Source of the DNA: an uncultured bacterium
Lineage (GTDB): Bacteria > Bacteroidota > Bacteroidia > Bacteroidales > Muribaculaceae
Assembly: GCA_905214735.1 (NCBI GenBank)
Contig: CAJMNI010000025.1
Coordinates: 1 to 34,378 of the forward strand
DNA: 34,378 bases
Reading direction: 5' to 3'
Made by a program: the position numbers and the translations under genes. Of the stretch, positions 15,896 to 23,444 are shown one piece after another. Positions within the stretch are counted from its first letter, which is position 1. Every line of letters starts with the position of its first letter. The notes beneath the pieces were generated by a model. It did no database searches. It worked only from the letters and a program-made list of their open reading frames with translations, and had not been told where the DNA came from.

Positions 15896-16189
15896 ATGGC
15901 AAAGCAAAACGGAGAATCGACTGATAGAGATATTCTAAACAGAATACTCTCAATCCTCGAAAAACAAGGAAAACCCTGTGAAAACTCTCTTAAAAATAGG
16001 GTGTATGATAATCAGGCGATAATGGAATTACTCAATATCAAACATAAGTATCTTAAAATGCTCCGTGATAAAGGATTTCTTGGATATTCCAGATGCGGAG
16101 ACAAATACTGGTACTCTCAATCCGATGTGGATCTTTTTCTCAGTCGGTTCCATTATGAGGCTTTTGCCACTCCATTATCTTCCGTATAA
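15896..16189 (+). CDS. small helix-turn-helix protein (excisionase-like, HTH_17)
   Basis: A protein of about 97 residues with an N-terminal helical part and a C-terminal excisionase-like winged helix: DNQAIMELLNIKHKYLKMLRDKGFLGYSRCGDKYWYSQSDVDLFL. The last stretch (KYWYSQSDVDLFL) is the usual wing and final helix of this family. The ATG at 15890 is also possible; I prefer 15896 because AAGAG lies about 7 bases before it. It faces the minus-strand integrase and shares a bidirectional terminator with it. A recombination directionality factor (Xis2c-like) or regulator of the integrase is likely. Confidence 0.78.
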   Translation: MAKQNGESTDRDILNRILSILEKQGKPCENSLKNRVYDNQAIMELLNIKHKYLKMLRDKGFLGYSRCGDKYWYSQSDVDLFLSRFHYEAFATPLSSV

Positions 16190-16191
16190 AT

Positions 16192-16230
16192 AAAAAACAG
16201 TTGACTCACAATCGGGTCAACTGTTTTTTT
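16192..16230. terminator. bidirectional terminator between HTH gene and integrase
   Basis: A perfect 8-bp stem, CAGTTGAC at 16198-16205 with GTCAACTG at 16216-16223, is preceded by AAAAAA and followed by seven T. It would stop both the plus-strand HTH transcript and the minus-strand integrase transcript. Confidence 0.85.
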
Positions 16231-16246
16231 ATGGATAATAATATGT

Positions 16247-17602
16247 TTATAATCTAAACGAGGATAAACCAGAAAGTCTGTTAAGTTCAGTGGACAAAGT
16301 TTCAGGAAGAAAACGAGCATACACTTTCTCCGTTATATCTGTGCTTCCATGACCGAGAAGACGGCTGACAACAGACATAGAAAGGCCTTCATTCAAGGCA
16401 TAAACGGCGAATGTATGTCTCGCAACGTGCATGGTCAGCGGGAAACTAAGCTCCAGTTCCTCTCCCACAACAGTCAAGGACTGGTTAATACTTCTTGTCG
16501 CCGTATTTCTGACTTTATATAATGCCTCATCATCATCTATATCCAGATTCTCTTTTACAAGGTTGAATACAAATTTGGAATCCCCGTTTTTCTCTTTCCA
16601 TGCTTCAAGTAATTCAATAGCCGGGTCAGACAACGGAATTATATGGCGTTTCCCTGTCTTAATCATGACCTTTCTTAATTCTTTTTTCTTCAAATCGACA
16701 TTAGTCCATTGAAGCGTCATAATATCTACGACTCGAAGACCGCAAGCGTGAAAGGCGAAAAGAAACATTTCGATATATTCCTTACGACGGGGTTCCTTAC
16801 AATGATGGTAGTATTCTATCAACTTTGCCAATTCTTCTTGCGAAAGGCTCTTGCCATCATAAGAAGACTCATCACCGGATAGATTAGGCTTGACTGCAAT
16901 ACGCATGTCTTGTATTCTCGCATTTAATGCCGCATCTATTATATGTAGTTCTGCGGCATAAGCACAGGCTTTGAGAATAGGGGTCAGAGCATGGTTGATG
17001 GTGTGGTCGCTATTCTGTTTTATTTCACGACGCCATTCTATATATTCTTCAAGCAGCTCAATAGAAATCTCTCCAAGATAGATTCCATCGGATTTATATG
17101 TTCCACGTTCTTTTGAACGCAGGAACTCCTTAAACATATTCATGCCGCTTTTCCCGTTTTCATAGCGACTACGGCCGATACGGTTTCGGGAATATTCGGA
17201 ATCCAGCCTGTCAGTAACGAACTCAACAAAGTCCTTACCGTTATCTTTCCTTACGGCAACAGGCTTTTCAAGAAGGAAGCCATCTATGACTTCTTCCGTT
17301 ATTTGATGCGGATTGTTTTGGGCAAATTCGGCAAGTAAAGAATCTGTCCTTTCTACTCTGGCAAGTAATACACTGTTGATGCGCTTGGACTCCGAGCCGT
17401 AGGATGGGCGAACACCACCGCGCCCGGCGTGAAGATTCTGGTTCCAGTCTGCAATCTTCACGAAGATATTGGTAGTGCGTCGGATCACCTTACGGTTCCA
17501 AGTATATTCTATGTCCACCGGATAAGCCTTGTTCTTATCCGGATTTTTTGGTGTCCTGAGACGGTATTTCCCTAATGGGTATAATCTCTTTGTCCTTCCC
17601 AT
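16247..17602 (-). CDS. int: tyrosine recombinase (element integrase)
   Basis: A 451-residue integrase of the Bacteroidetes tyrosine-recombinase group. An N-terminal arm-binding domain (Arm DNA-bind type, about 1-115) is followed by a SAM-like core-binding domain (about 120-235) and the catalytic domain. Visible active-site residues are Arg290 in ACGLRVVDI, a Lys near 315-318 in MIKTGKRHI, His392 and Arg395 in HVARHTF, His418 in LLGHGSTDIT, and the nucleophile Tyr428 in EKVYARF, so the enzyme looks intact. It is the last element gene before host-like sequence, as expected for an integrase beside the attachment site. Repeats upstream (17611-17760) may be its arm sites. It ends at the shared terminator. 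Confidence 0.95.
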   Translation of the reverse strand: MGRTKRLYPLGKYRLRTPKNPDKNKAYPVDIEYTWNRKVIRRTTNIFVKIADWNQNLHAGRGGVRPSYGSESKRINSVLLARVERTDSLLAEFAQNNPHQITEEVIDGFLLEKPVAVRKDNGKDFVEFVTDRLDSEYSRNRIGRSRYENGKSGMNMFKEFLRSKERGTYKSDGIYLGEISIELLEEYIEWRREIKQNSDHTINHALTPILKACAYAAELHIIDAALNARIQDMRIAVKPNLSGDESSYDGKSLSQEELAKLIEYYHHCKEPRRKEYIEMFLFAFHACGLRVVDIMTLQWTNVDLKKKELRKVMIKTGKRHIIPLSDPAIELLEAWKEKNGDSKFVFNLVKENLDIDDDEALYKVRNTATRSINQSLTVVGEELELSFPLTMHVARHTFAVYALNEGLSMSVVSRLLGHGSTDITEKVYARFLPETLSTELNRLSGLSSFRL

Positions 17603-17610
17603 AGGCCGTT

Positions 17611-17760
17611 ATTTGTTTGTATTTTTACGATATTCCCACATGTCTGCAAAGGTAGTGAATTATATACAAACAAAACGGAAAAATCGGGGCAAATGTTGTA
17701 TTTTACACAAACAAATTCGGCTATTTTAGACCATAAAACACCAGCCATACAAACAAATTC
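17611..17760. repeat. ACAAACAAA-type repeats upstream of int (candidate arm sites)
   Basis: The core ACAAACAAA appears at 17666-17674, 17707-17718 (as ACAAACAAATTC) and 17749-17760 (ACAAACAAATTC), and inverted at 17611-17620. The two 12-base copies are exactly 42 bases apart. Clustered short repeats next to an integrase gene at an element end are typical of integrase arm-binding sites. Function is inferred. Confidence 0.5.
17647..17654 (-). promoter_or_regulatory. promoter -7 box of the integrase
   Basis: TACCTTTG on the minus strand matches TAnnTTTG and lies 45 bases upstream of the integrase start at 17602. TTTG copies on the same strand at 17670-17667 and 17674-17671 are slightly closer than the usual 20-base gap. 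Confidence 0.5.
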
Positions 17761-17779
17761 TAATTGCTTATATGGCTGG
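17741..17779. other. 9-bp inverted repeat near the element end (candidate attachment region)
   Basis: CCAGCCATA at 17741-17749 pairs with TATGGCTGG at 17771-17779 across a 21-base spacer. It lies between the integrase repeats and the 3' end of the host DUF2795 gene. It could hold the integrase core sites or act as a terminator. No tRNA gene is present, so the attachment core cannot be fixed from one end alone. Confidence 0.4.
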
Positions 17780-17809
17780 TAATCAGTATGTTGCGTGTAA
17801 ATTTGAGTC

Positions 17810-18031
17810 TTAATACTCGTCCTCGTTGAAGAAGAAGTCGTCTTTGCTGGGATAGTCGGGCCAGATCTCTTCTATGCTTTCGTAGGTCTCGCCTTCGTCT
17901 TCTATCTCGTGGAGATTCTCTATCACTTCCATCGGAGCCCCGCTTCGCATCGCAAAGTCTATGAGCTCCTCTTTTGTTGCAGGCCATGGCGCGTCTTCAA
18001 GCTTCGACGCAAGTTCAAGTGTCCAGTACAT
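17810..18031 (-). CDS. DUF2795-like small conserved protein
   Basis: A 73-residue acidic protein that looks strongly conserved in Bacteroidales: MYWTLELASKLEDAPWPATKEELIDFAMRSG, then an acidic C-terminus ending FFFNEDEY. The WPATKEELIDFA segment is the DUF2795 signature. The frame extends upstream to 18091, but I use the ATG at 18031, which has AAGGA 5-6 bases before it. It is the first host gene next to the element boundary, and its stop lies 31 bases from the inverted repeat at 17741-17779. The element seems to have inserted just past its end without breaking it. Its function is unknown. Confidence 0.85.
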   Translation of the reverse strand: MYWTLELASKLEDAPWPATKEELIDFAMRSGAPMEVIENLHEIEDEGETYESIEEIWPDYPSKDDFFFNEDEY

Positions 18032-18279
18032 ATTGTATTCCTTTTTTATTTTTATAACTTTTCCTAACCGCTTTCCGGCCTCGGCGGCCACTCCTTTACG
18101 GTTTACCTTTCAACAACTTTTGCCGCTGTTTGGTTTGGCGTGCCGTTTGTGACCCTGCGTCGGCCCTATGCAGTTCTTTCAGTCAACGTTACACTTGCGT
18201 TTTTTATTATCCGCGCGATCAGAGTTTATAAGAATTTTATATTCCCCTGAAAGTCCGGCCCGATGCCTAAGGCCATGCT

Positions 18280-18843
18280 TCAGCCCTGTTCCCACACGAT
18301 CTCTTCCACTCCGAGCAGGAAGTTGAGATAGCGGGCGGTGACGAAGAGATAGTCGGAGAGACGGTTGACGTATCTCACCACTACGGGATCGACATAGCTT
18401 TCGTCGGCCAGGTCGAGGATGCGACGTTCGGCACGGCGGCACACGACTCTCGCCACATGACACTGTGCGGAAATCTTCGATCCTCCCGGAAGGATAAAGG
18501 CCATTATTTTCGGCGTCTGCTCGTCGAGGGCGTCGATCCAGGCTTCCATCTGCGCGAGTTTGGCGCCGTCGGCCAGGGAGGCGCATGCCGGTTCCTCGCC
18601 CGGTTTCGGTGCCGTGGCCAGGTAGGAGCCTATGTTGAAAAGCTCGTTCTGCACCAGCTGGATCTGGCCGCGCACTTCGGCGTTGCAGTCGCTGTCGGCG
18701 GCTATCACGCCGAGCTGCGACGACAGTTCGTCGATTGTGCCGTAAGCCTCAAGCCTGACACTGTTTTTCTTCACTCTCTCGCCGCCTACGAGCGAGGTCG
18801 TTCCCTTGTCGCCCGTGCGGGTGTATATGCCACTTTTAGCCAT
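18280..18843 (-). CDS. cob(I)alamin adenosyltransferase (PduO type)
   Basis: A 187-residue ATP:corrinoid adenosyltransferase that moves the adenosyl group of ATP to cob(I)alamin, giving coenzyme B12. The N-terminal ATP-binding motif YTRTGDKGTTSLVGG (residues 7-21) and the later helix motif GGSKISAQCHVARVVCRRAERR (about 121-142) are diagnostic of the PduO family. Length is normal and there is no targeting signal. It lies 37 bases downstream of the pgeF-like gene on the same strand. No propanediol or ethanolamine genes are nearby, so it more likely serves methylmalonyl-CoA mutase or general cofactor salvage (inference). Confidence 0.95.
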   Translation of the reverse strand: MAKSGIYTRTGDKGTTSLVGGERVKKNSVRLEAYGTIDELSSQLGVIAADSDCNAEVRGQIQLVQNELFNIGSYLATAPKPGEEPACASLADGAKLAQMEAWIDALDEQTPKIMAFILPGGSKISAQCHVARVVCRRAERRILDLADESYVDPVVVRYVNRLSDYLFVTARYLNFLLGVEEIVWEQG

Positions 18844-18880
18844 CTTATTATCTTTTTATTATTCAAACAGAAGTTTTGCT

Positions 18881-19519
18881 TCATTTGTTGTCGGGGCGGC
18901 GCAGGGAGATCAGGGTGAAGAGCCGCTGCGACTCTCCGGGGTTGCGGCGCCACGAAGGCCAGCTGCCGGAGCATTTCGTGCATTCCGGAGCGTCTGAGAT
19001 CTGCGCGGCGGGTATTCCCTTCTCCAGCATCCGCATGATGTTGACGCGGGCCAGGTCGAGATGAGGCCGCGGTCCGAACGAGCGGTCGACACATTTCCCG
19101 AACCCGGCTTCCTCAAACCTTGCGCCCATTTCCGGATCGACCTCGTAGCAGCCGGGGCAGATGCATGGGCCTATGGCGGCCTTCATAAGCTTCGGATAGG
19201 CCCCCATCGCCACGAGTTTTTCTATGGTGAGGCCCACGATTCCGCCCAGCGTCCCTTTCCAGCCGGCGTGGACGGCGGCAACCGCCCCGATGTCGGGAGC
19301 ATGGAGCAGGATCGGCACGCAGTCGGCCGTGCGCACTCCGATGACCGTGCCGGCGTCAGTGCAGATCAGCGCGTCGGTGTCGGGATAATCCTCGCGCCCG
19401 CTCTCCACGGTCTCCACATGGCATGTGTGGGTTTGCCGCGGAAGCACCGCTCCTTCGGGAGCCGACAGAGCCGAGTAGGCGATCACCCCGGGCCCGAAAT
19501 CATATCTTATCTCGGTCAT
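18881..19519 (-). CDS. pgeF: laccase-domain / PgeF-like protein
   Basis: A 212-residue member of the YfiH/PgeF family (multicopper-polyphenol-oxidase fold). Known members act as purine nucleoside phosphorylase/adenosine deaminase-like enzymes or as editors of peptidoglycan precursors. The metal-site residues are present: His31 in RQTHTCHV, Cys67 in TADCVPILL and His84 in VHAGWKGT, with GPCICPGCYEV near residue 115. The start at 19519 (MTEIR) is preferred over the upstream in-frame ATG at 19552. The C-terminus is less usual, with SWPSWRRNPGESQRLF in place of the common FFSYRRD pattern. It is probably co-transcribed with the adenosyltransferase. Confidence 0.9.
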   Translation of the reverse strand: MTEIRYDFGPGVIAYSALSAPEGAVLPRQTHTCHVETVESGREDYPDTDALICTDAGTVIGVRTADCVPILLHAPDIGAVAAVHAGWKGTLGGIVGLTIEKLVAMGAYPKLMKAAIGPCICPGCYEVDPEMGARFEEAGFGKCVDRSFGPRPHLDLARVNIMRMLEKGIPAAQISDAPECTKCSGSWPSWRRNPGESQRLFTLISLRRPDNK

Positions 19520-19590
19520 ATAAAGAAGAGGATATGCGGCGCGTTGCAGCATATCCTCGATTTTTCAGAGTTTTATTCCGACAGGCGAAT

Positions 19591-19998
19591 TTATTTTGCC
19601 TCGTCGAGTTCCTTGACTATGCTGCTGATCTCTTTGAGCTGATCCACAGTCACAGGGCTGTCTTTGGCTGTGATTTCAGGATTCTCCTCGAAGCCGGGAG
19701 TGGAGGCCACCGAACCGATGATCGACATGGCGATGCAGAAAGTCTGGGCTTTCTGGACATCCTCTTTCGAATGATCCTTCTCGAAATTCTCCCAATACTT
19801 GTCGGCGCCTTCAGCTTTCACACCGTCGGCGATGATGCGGAACTGCTCGATGTAGTCATCCACATGATCCTTGAATTCGGGCGATGTCGGGTCGACATTC
19901 TCCATGCTGTTGATCACATTCATGTCGACGCTCTTATGGCCGCAGGAAGAGAGGAGGAGAACTACGACAGCGAGAGTCGCAAATAAAAACTTCTTCAT
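19591..19998 (-). CDS. small lipoprotein of unknown function
   Basis: A 135-residue secreted protein. It begins MKKFLFATLAVVVLLLSSCG, a lipoprotein signal peptide with lipobox LSSC (Cys at residue 19), so it should be anchored in a membrane. The mature part is acidic and helical with no recognised domain. The longer frame to 20022 is rejected because the signal peptide begins at 19998. A well-formed promoter precedes it at 20027-20058. It is divergent from the hypothetical gene at 20148. Confidence 0.8.
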   Translation of the reverse strand: MKKFLFATLAVVVLLLSSCGHKSVDMNVINSMENVDPTSPEFKDHVDDYIEQFRIIADGVKAEGADKYWENFEKDHSKEDVQKAQTFCIAMSIIGSVASTPGFEENPEITAKDSPVTVDQLKEISSIVKELDEAK

Positions 19999-20026
19999 AA
20001 CTTTTGATTTATAGATTGTCAATTCG

Positions 20027-20058
20027 TAAAGTTAAGCTTATTTCGCCACATTTCCAAA
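20027..20058 (-). promoter_or_regulatory. promoter of the lipoprotein gene
   Basis: On the minus strand TTTG (20058 to 20055), then 20 bases, then TAACTTTA (20034 to 20027), one mismatch from TAnnTTTG. The lipoprotein ATG follows 28 bases later. Confidence 0.65.
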
Positions 20059-20109
20059 TCTCGGTCAAAATATTGGGCGCCGCAGCGGAATTATTATGCT
20101 ATAATTTTG

Positions 20110-20117
20110 TAAATTTG
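20110..20117 (+). promoter_or_regulatory. promoter -7 box for the 20148 gene
   Basis: TAAATTTG matches the Bacteroidetes consensus and lies 30 bases before the ATG at 20148. No exact TTTG is seen 20 bases upstream. Confidence 0.5.
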
Positions 20118-20147
20118 CGCAGCCAAACATTCTACCTATACGAAATT

Positions 20148-20780
20148 ATGGCAGACAATTATCTTGAGCGCAAAATGGAAGAGATGCGCAGCGGCCGGAG
20201 CGGTTCGCGGCCGGCGCAGCGTGCCGGCGGGATTCCGCGCGGGCATGTCGCCGTGAGATTTCCGGCATCGCGCGCACTTATATGCGGCTGCTTTGACGCC
20301 GCACAACTCGATGCCATTTCCCGAGTCCTCACGCAAGCCGGTTGTCGGACAGCCGTTGCCATTGCCGACCGTGCTGCCGGAGAAGCCCTCGCCTACTCAG
20401 CAGGGATAAGATTCTGCCCTCTGGAATCCTCAGCCATGGAAGAAACTGCCGTAACAAAGGTGTTCGAATCCTTAGCAGAGGCATGGCATGACCTCGACAT
20501 AGCGATAGTTGGCGGAGATCCTTCCATGGCATGCGCATTGGCTGCGGCATGGCGCGAATTCCGTAGTTCGCATCCCCACATCAGCGATTACGCCGGGCGC
20601 CTTCTCTTCATGCACGGCGACAATGCCGGGGCAGATTCCGATGTCATCAAAGCCATATGCCGCGAATTGGAAGGAAGCGGTATCACGGCAACTGCCCTCA
20701 CGACCGACAAAGCAGACAGGGCCACAATCCTCTGGTTACTTCAGATGCCTGCTGCCCTGCTCCACGGCAAATCGCTCTGA
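20148..20780 (+). CDS. conserved-looking hypothetical protein, weakly Rossmann-like
   Basis: A 210-residue protein starting MADNYLERKMEEMRSGRSG. I choose the ATG at 20148 because of the promoter box before it; the frame runs further upstream but would overlap the divergent promoter. After a basic linker, the body has alternating hydrophobic strands and helices (RALICGCFDAAQLDAI, then TAVAIADRA, DIAIVGGDPSMA and GRLLFMHGDNAG), which suggests a degraded nucleotide-binding alpha/beta fold of the short-chain dehydrogenase kind. The glycine motif and catalytic Tyr-x-x-x-Lys are not evident. It ends 32 bases before the alkaline phosphatase gene and may share its transcript. Function unknown. Confidence 0.7.
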   Translation: MADNYLERKMEEMRSGRSGSRPAQRAGGIPRGHVAVRFPASRALICGCFDAAQLDAISRVLTQAGCRTAVAIADRAAGEALAYSAGIRFCPLESSAMEETAVTKVFESLAEAWHDLDIAIVGGDPSMACALAAAWREFRSSHPHISDYAGRLLFMHGDNAGADSDVIKAICRELEGSGITATALTTDKADRATILWLLQMPAALLHGKSL

Positions 20781-20812
20781 CACATGATCAAAACAATCAA
20801 GAAACATAATAT

Positions 20813-22276
20813 ATGAAACCCGGAAACAGACTTTCACGACTTGGCCGCATATCGGCGATAATAACCTGCGTCCTGCTCCCCGCACTGTCGGCGACATCGG
20901 CGCCCGCCGCACCTGCAGCTGCCGCCACGGCAACAACATCCGCAACCCCCGCAAAGGCTAAATATGTCTTCTACTTCATAGGCGACGGCATGGGAATGGG
21001 CCATGTGCTCACCGCCGAAGCTTACCGCCGCTCGGTGCTCGGTCTTGACGACCATCTGCTCATGCTGCGCTTCCCGGCCATAGGCTTTGCCACCTCGCAT
21101 TCGGCAAGTTCCGATGTAACAGACTCCGCTGCCGGCGGTACGGCGCTCGCCACCGGTCACAAGACCCGCAACGGCATGATCGGCATGGACGCCGACTCCG
21201 TGGCCGTGGAGAGCATTGCATCGCGCCTTTTCAGCAAAGGATGGGGCGTAGGACTCGTCACCACCGGGTCGCCCGATGACGCAACACCCGCCGTGTTCTA
21301 TGCCCATCAGCCCAACCGCGGCATGTCGTTTGAGATCGGCCGCGACGCCGCACTTTCCGGCTATCAGTTCATCGCCGGTTCGAACTTGCGAGGCCTGCGC
21401 GACAAGAACGGGAAATCCACCGGTCTGGAGCAGATTTTCGAAGAAAACAACGTCACCACTGTCCGCGGACTCGACGCACTCAAGGGTGTCAACGCGCACC
21501 GTATCGTGCTTCTCAACACCGACACCGTGGAATCATCCACAATCGGCTACACCGTCGATTCCATTCCCGGAGTGCTCACCCTGCCCGGAATGACACAGGC
21601 ATGCCTCGATCATCTTGAGAAAGTGACTCCAGGCAATTTCTTCATGATGGTGGAAGAGGGCGACATCGACCATGCCTCGCACGCCAACGACGGCGGCAGT
21701 GTGGTGCGCGAAGTCAACACCCTTCAGCAGGCCGTGGACATCGCATTCCGCTTCTACATGCAGCATCCCGACGAGACGCTCATCGTCATATCGGCCGACC
21801 ACAACACCGGCGGCTTGGCACTTGGCAACACGTTCCAGAGTTATTGCGCCGACCTGAAGACCATCGATTCTCAGAGAGTGTCGAAAGAGGTGTTCTCGAA
21901 ATGGTGTGCCAAACTTCTCGCCGACAAAACGCCCGTAACGTGGGACTGGATGAAGGAGCAACTCTCCGACAAATTCGGTTACTGGCGCACGGTGAAACTC
22001 ACCGACAAGCAATCGGACTTCATCCATAAGGAATTCGACAGCACTTTCACGCAGGGAGATGCAAGCGAACACAAAACGCTCTACAACACGAGCAACAACT
22101 TCGTGGAGGCCGTGTTCGACACCTTCAACGACATTGCCGGAATCGGATTCACCACCGAACGCCATGCCGGCGACTTCGTACCGGTCTTCGCAGTCGGAGT
22201 CGGTTCGGAACGTTTCGCAGGTTTCCACGACAACACCGATCTCCCGAAAATGATCCTTCAGGCAGCCGGCGAATAA
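20813..22276 (+). CDS. secreted alkaline phosphatase
   Basis: A 487-residue PhoA-superfamily phosphomonoesterase for phosphate release outside the cytoplasm. An N-terminal signal peptide (about residues 1-30, then an Ala/Thr-rich stretch) precedes the catalytic domain. Metal and nucleophile motifs are present: Asp58 in FIGDGMG, the nucleophile Ser105 in TDSAAGGTALATG, EEGDIDHASH near 280 for the second zinc site, and SADHNTGG near 326. The size matches Bacteroidetes alkaline phosphatases. It follows the 20148 gene closely and ends at a long palindrome shared with the convergent pseI gene. A Pho-box-type operator is not obvious. Confidence 0.95.
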   Translation: MKPGNRLSRLGRISAIITCVLLPALSATSAPAAPAAAATATTSATPAKAKYVFYFIGDGMGMGHVLTAEAYRRSVLGLDDHLLMLRFPAIGFATSHSASSDVTDSAAGGTALATGHKTRNGMIGMDADSVAVESIASRLFSKGWGVGLVTTGSPDDATPAVFYAHQPNRGMSFEIGRDAALSGYQFIAGSNLRGLRDKNGKSTGLEQIFEENNVTTVRGLDALKGVNAHRIVLLNTDTVESSTIGYTVDSIPGVLTLPGMTQACLDHLEKVTPGNFFMMVEEGDIDHASHANDGGSVVREVNTLQQAVDIAFRFYMQHPDETLIVISADHNTGGLALGNTFQSYCADLKTIDSQRVSKEVFSKWCAKLLADKTPVTWDWMKEQLSDKFGYWRTVKLTDKQSDFIHKEFDSTFTQGDASEHKTLYNTSNNFVEAVFDTFNDIAGIGFTTERHAGDFVPVFAVGVGSERFAGFHDNTDLPKMILQAAGE

Positions 22277-22304
22277 CTCCGGGAATCGCGTAAGAATATC
22301 TAAA

Positions 22305-22351
22305 TTCAGACCCCATCCTGCAAATTCAAAATTTGCAGGATGGGGTCTGAA
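22305..22351. terminator. 21-bp perfect palindrome between convergent genes
   Basis: 22305-22325 is the exact reverse complement of 22331-22351, with a five-base loop TCAAA. It lies between the alkaline phosphatase and pseI stops. There is no strong T-run after it on either strand, so it may be a terminator helped by stem strength, an mRNA-end stabiliser, or a repeat element. The perfect match suggests recent origin or selection. Confidence 0.6.
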
Positions 22352-22390
22352 AGTCTTATGTCACTCATGTCTTTTTAAGCTTCTTCTCTC

Positions 22391-23401
22391 TTAGTCGAGC
22401 AACGACTCCGGCAGGCGGTCGCCCGGCTGGAAATCGCAAGGCGCCTTGCGGCCGAGCAACTCTTCGAGATGGCGCGGATGGAGCGAGAAGGCGGGGCGCA
22501 CGCAGGCAACGTTGTCGCGGGTAAACGGCTCGCCCTTCGCTATCGGGGCGCTCACATAGAGCGAACGGCTGTAGGCCCTTCCCGCCACGTCGAGGCTCTC
22601 GCTTTGGTTGAAAGCGCCGCATTGCATCGCGGCCTCGGCCCGGCGCACGTCGGCCACCATGGCGGCAAACTCATCGCGATCCATCGAAAAAGCGGCGTCG
22701 GGTCCGCCGATCTTGCGGTCGAGGATGAAATGTTTCTCGATCATCACTCCTCCCAAAGCCACGCTCATCACCGGAAGCATGCTTCCCGGAGAATGGTCGG
22801 AAAGGCCGACCTTCACCCCGAACATGCGTCGCATCTCCGGGATCAGTCCGAGCTGTGCATCCTCGATGCGGGCCGGATAGGCCGAAGTGCATTTCAGCAG
22901 CGTTACATCTTCGTTTCCCACGGAGCGGCAGACCTCGAGAGCCTCCCTAACTTCGCGCTCCGACGCGATACCGGTGGAAATCACCATCGGTTTCCCTTTC
23001 GACGCGGCGTAACGGATAAGGTCGAGATGCATCGCCTCAAACGAAGCAATCTTATAGATAGGATTCCCCACCGACTCCAGCAGATCGACGCCTGCGAGAT
23101 CGAATGGAGTGGAAAAGCAGACGAGTCCGAGGCTGCGGGCGAGGTTGAACAGTTCGGCGTGCCATTCATAGGGAGTACAGGCCTCGCGGTAAAGGTCGTA
23201 AAGATAACGGCCGTCCCAGAGTCCCCCTTTCAGACGGAAATCATCTTTGCGGCAGTCGAGCGTAAGACTCTCGGGCAGATAGGTCTGGAGTTTCACGGCG
23301 TCGGCGCCGGTGTCGGCTATCGCGCGGATTGAATCCTTGGCAATCTGAAGGTTATGGTTGTGGTTGGCCGAAAGTTCGGCCACTATCATGCATTTGCTCA
23401 T
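22391..23401 (-). CDS. pseI: pseudaminic acid synthase
   Basis: A 336-residue member of the NeuB/PseI family. It condenses the 2,4-diacetamido-trideoxy-altrose released by PseG with phosphoenolpyruvate to make pseudaminic acid. The N-terminal IAELSANHNHNLQIAKDSI and GADAVKLQTY are family marks. GLWDGRYLYDLYREACTPYEW is the pattern typical of PseI rather than sialic acid synthases. A C-terminal SAF (antifreeze-like) domain follows from about residue 275 (SLYVSAPIAKGEPFTRDNV). It is the last gene of the pse cluster, 23 bases past the pseG stop. All other pathway steps are found upstream, which supports the PseI call over NeuB. Confidence 0.93.
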   Translation of the reverse strand: MSKCMIVAELSANHNHNLQIAKDSIRAIADTGADAVKLQTYLPESLTLDCRKDDFRLKGGLWDGRYLYDLYREACTPYEWHAELFNLARSLGLVCFSTPFDLAGVDLLESVGNPIYKIASFEAMHLDLIRYAASKGKPMVISTGIASEREVREALEVCRSVGNEDVTLLKCTSAYPARIEDAQLGLIPEMRRMFGVKVGLSDHSPGSMLPVMSVALGGVMIEKHFILDRKIGGPDAAFSMDRDEFAAMVADVRRAEAAMQCGAFNQSESLDVAGRAYSRSLYVSAPIAKGEPFTRDNVACVRPAFSLHPRHLEELLGRKAPCDFQPGDRLPESLLD

Positions 23402-23408
23402 AGTTTAT

Positions 23409-23444
23409 ATTTTATCGGCGAGGCTTACATTTTATCGGCGAGGC
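23409..23444. repeat. 20-base tandem duplication at the 3' end of pseG
   Basis: ATTTTATCGGCGAGGC occurs at 23409-23424 and again at 23429-23444, a 20-base period. One copy encodes the last residues of PseG; the other lies after its stop, before pseI. It looks like a slippage duplication. Confidence 0.75.

Noticed and set aside
17700..17810. tRNA gene as integration target
   Set aside because: No cloverleaf or tRNA-like 3' end can be formed here.
22391..23401. Sialic acid synthase (neuB) for the last sugar gene
   Set aside because: The neighbours are all pseudaminic acid genes and the GLWDGRYLYDLY pattern fits PseI.
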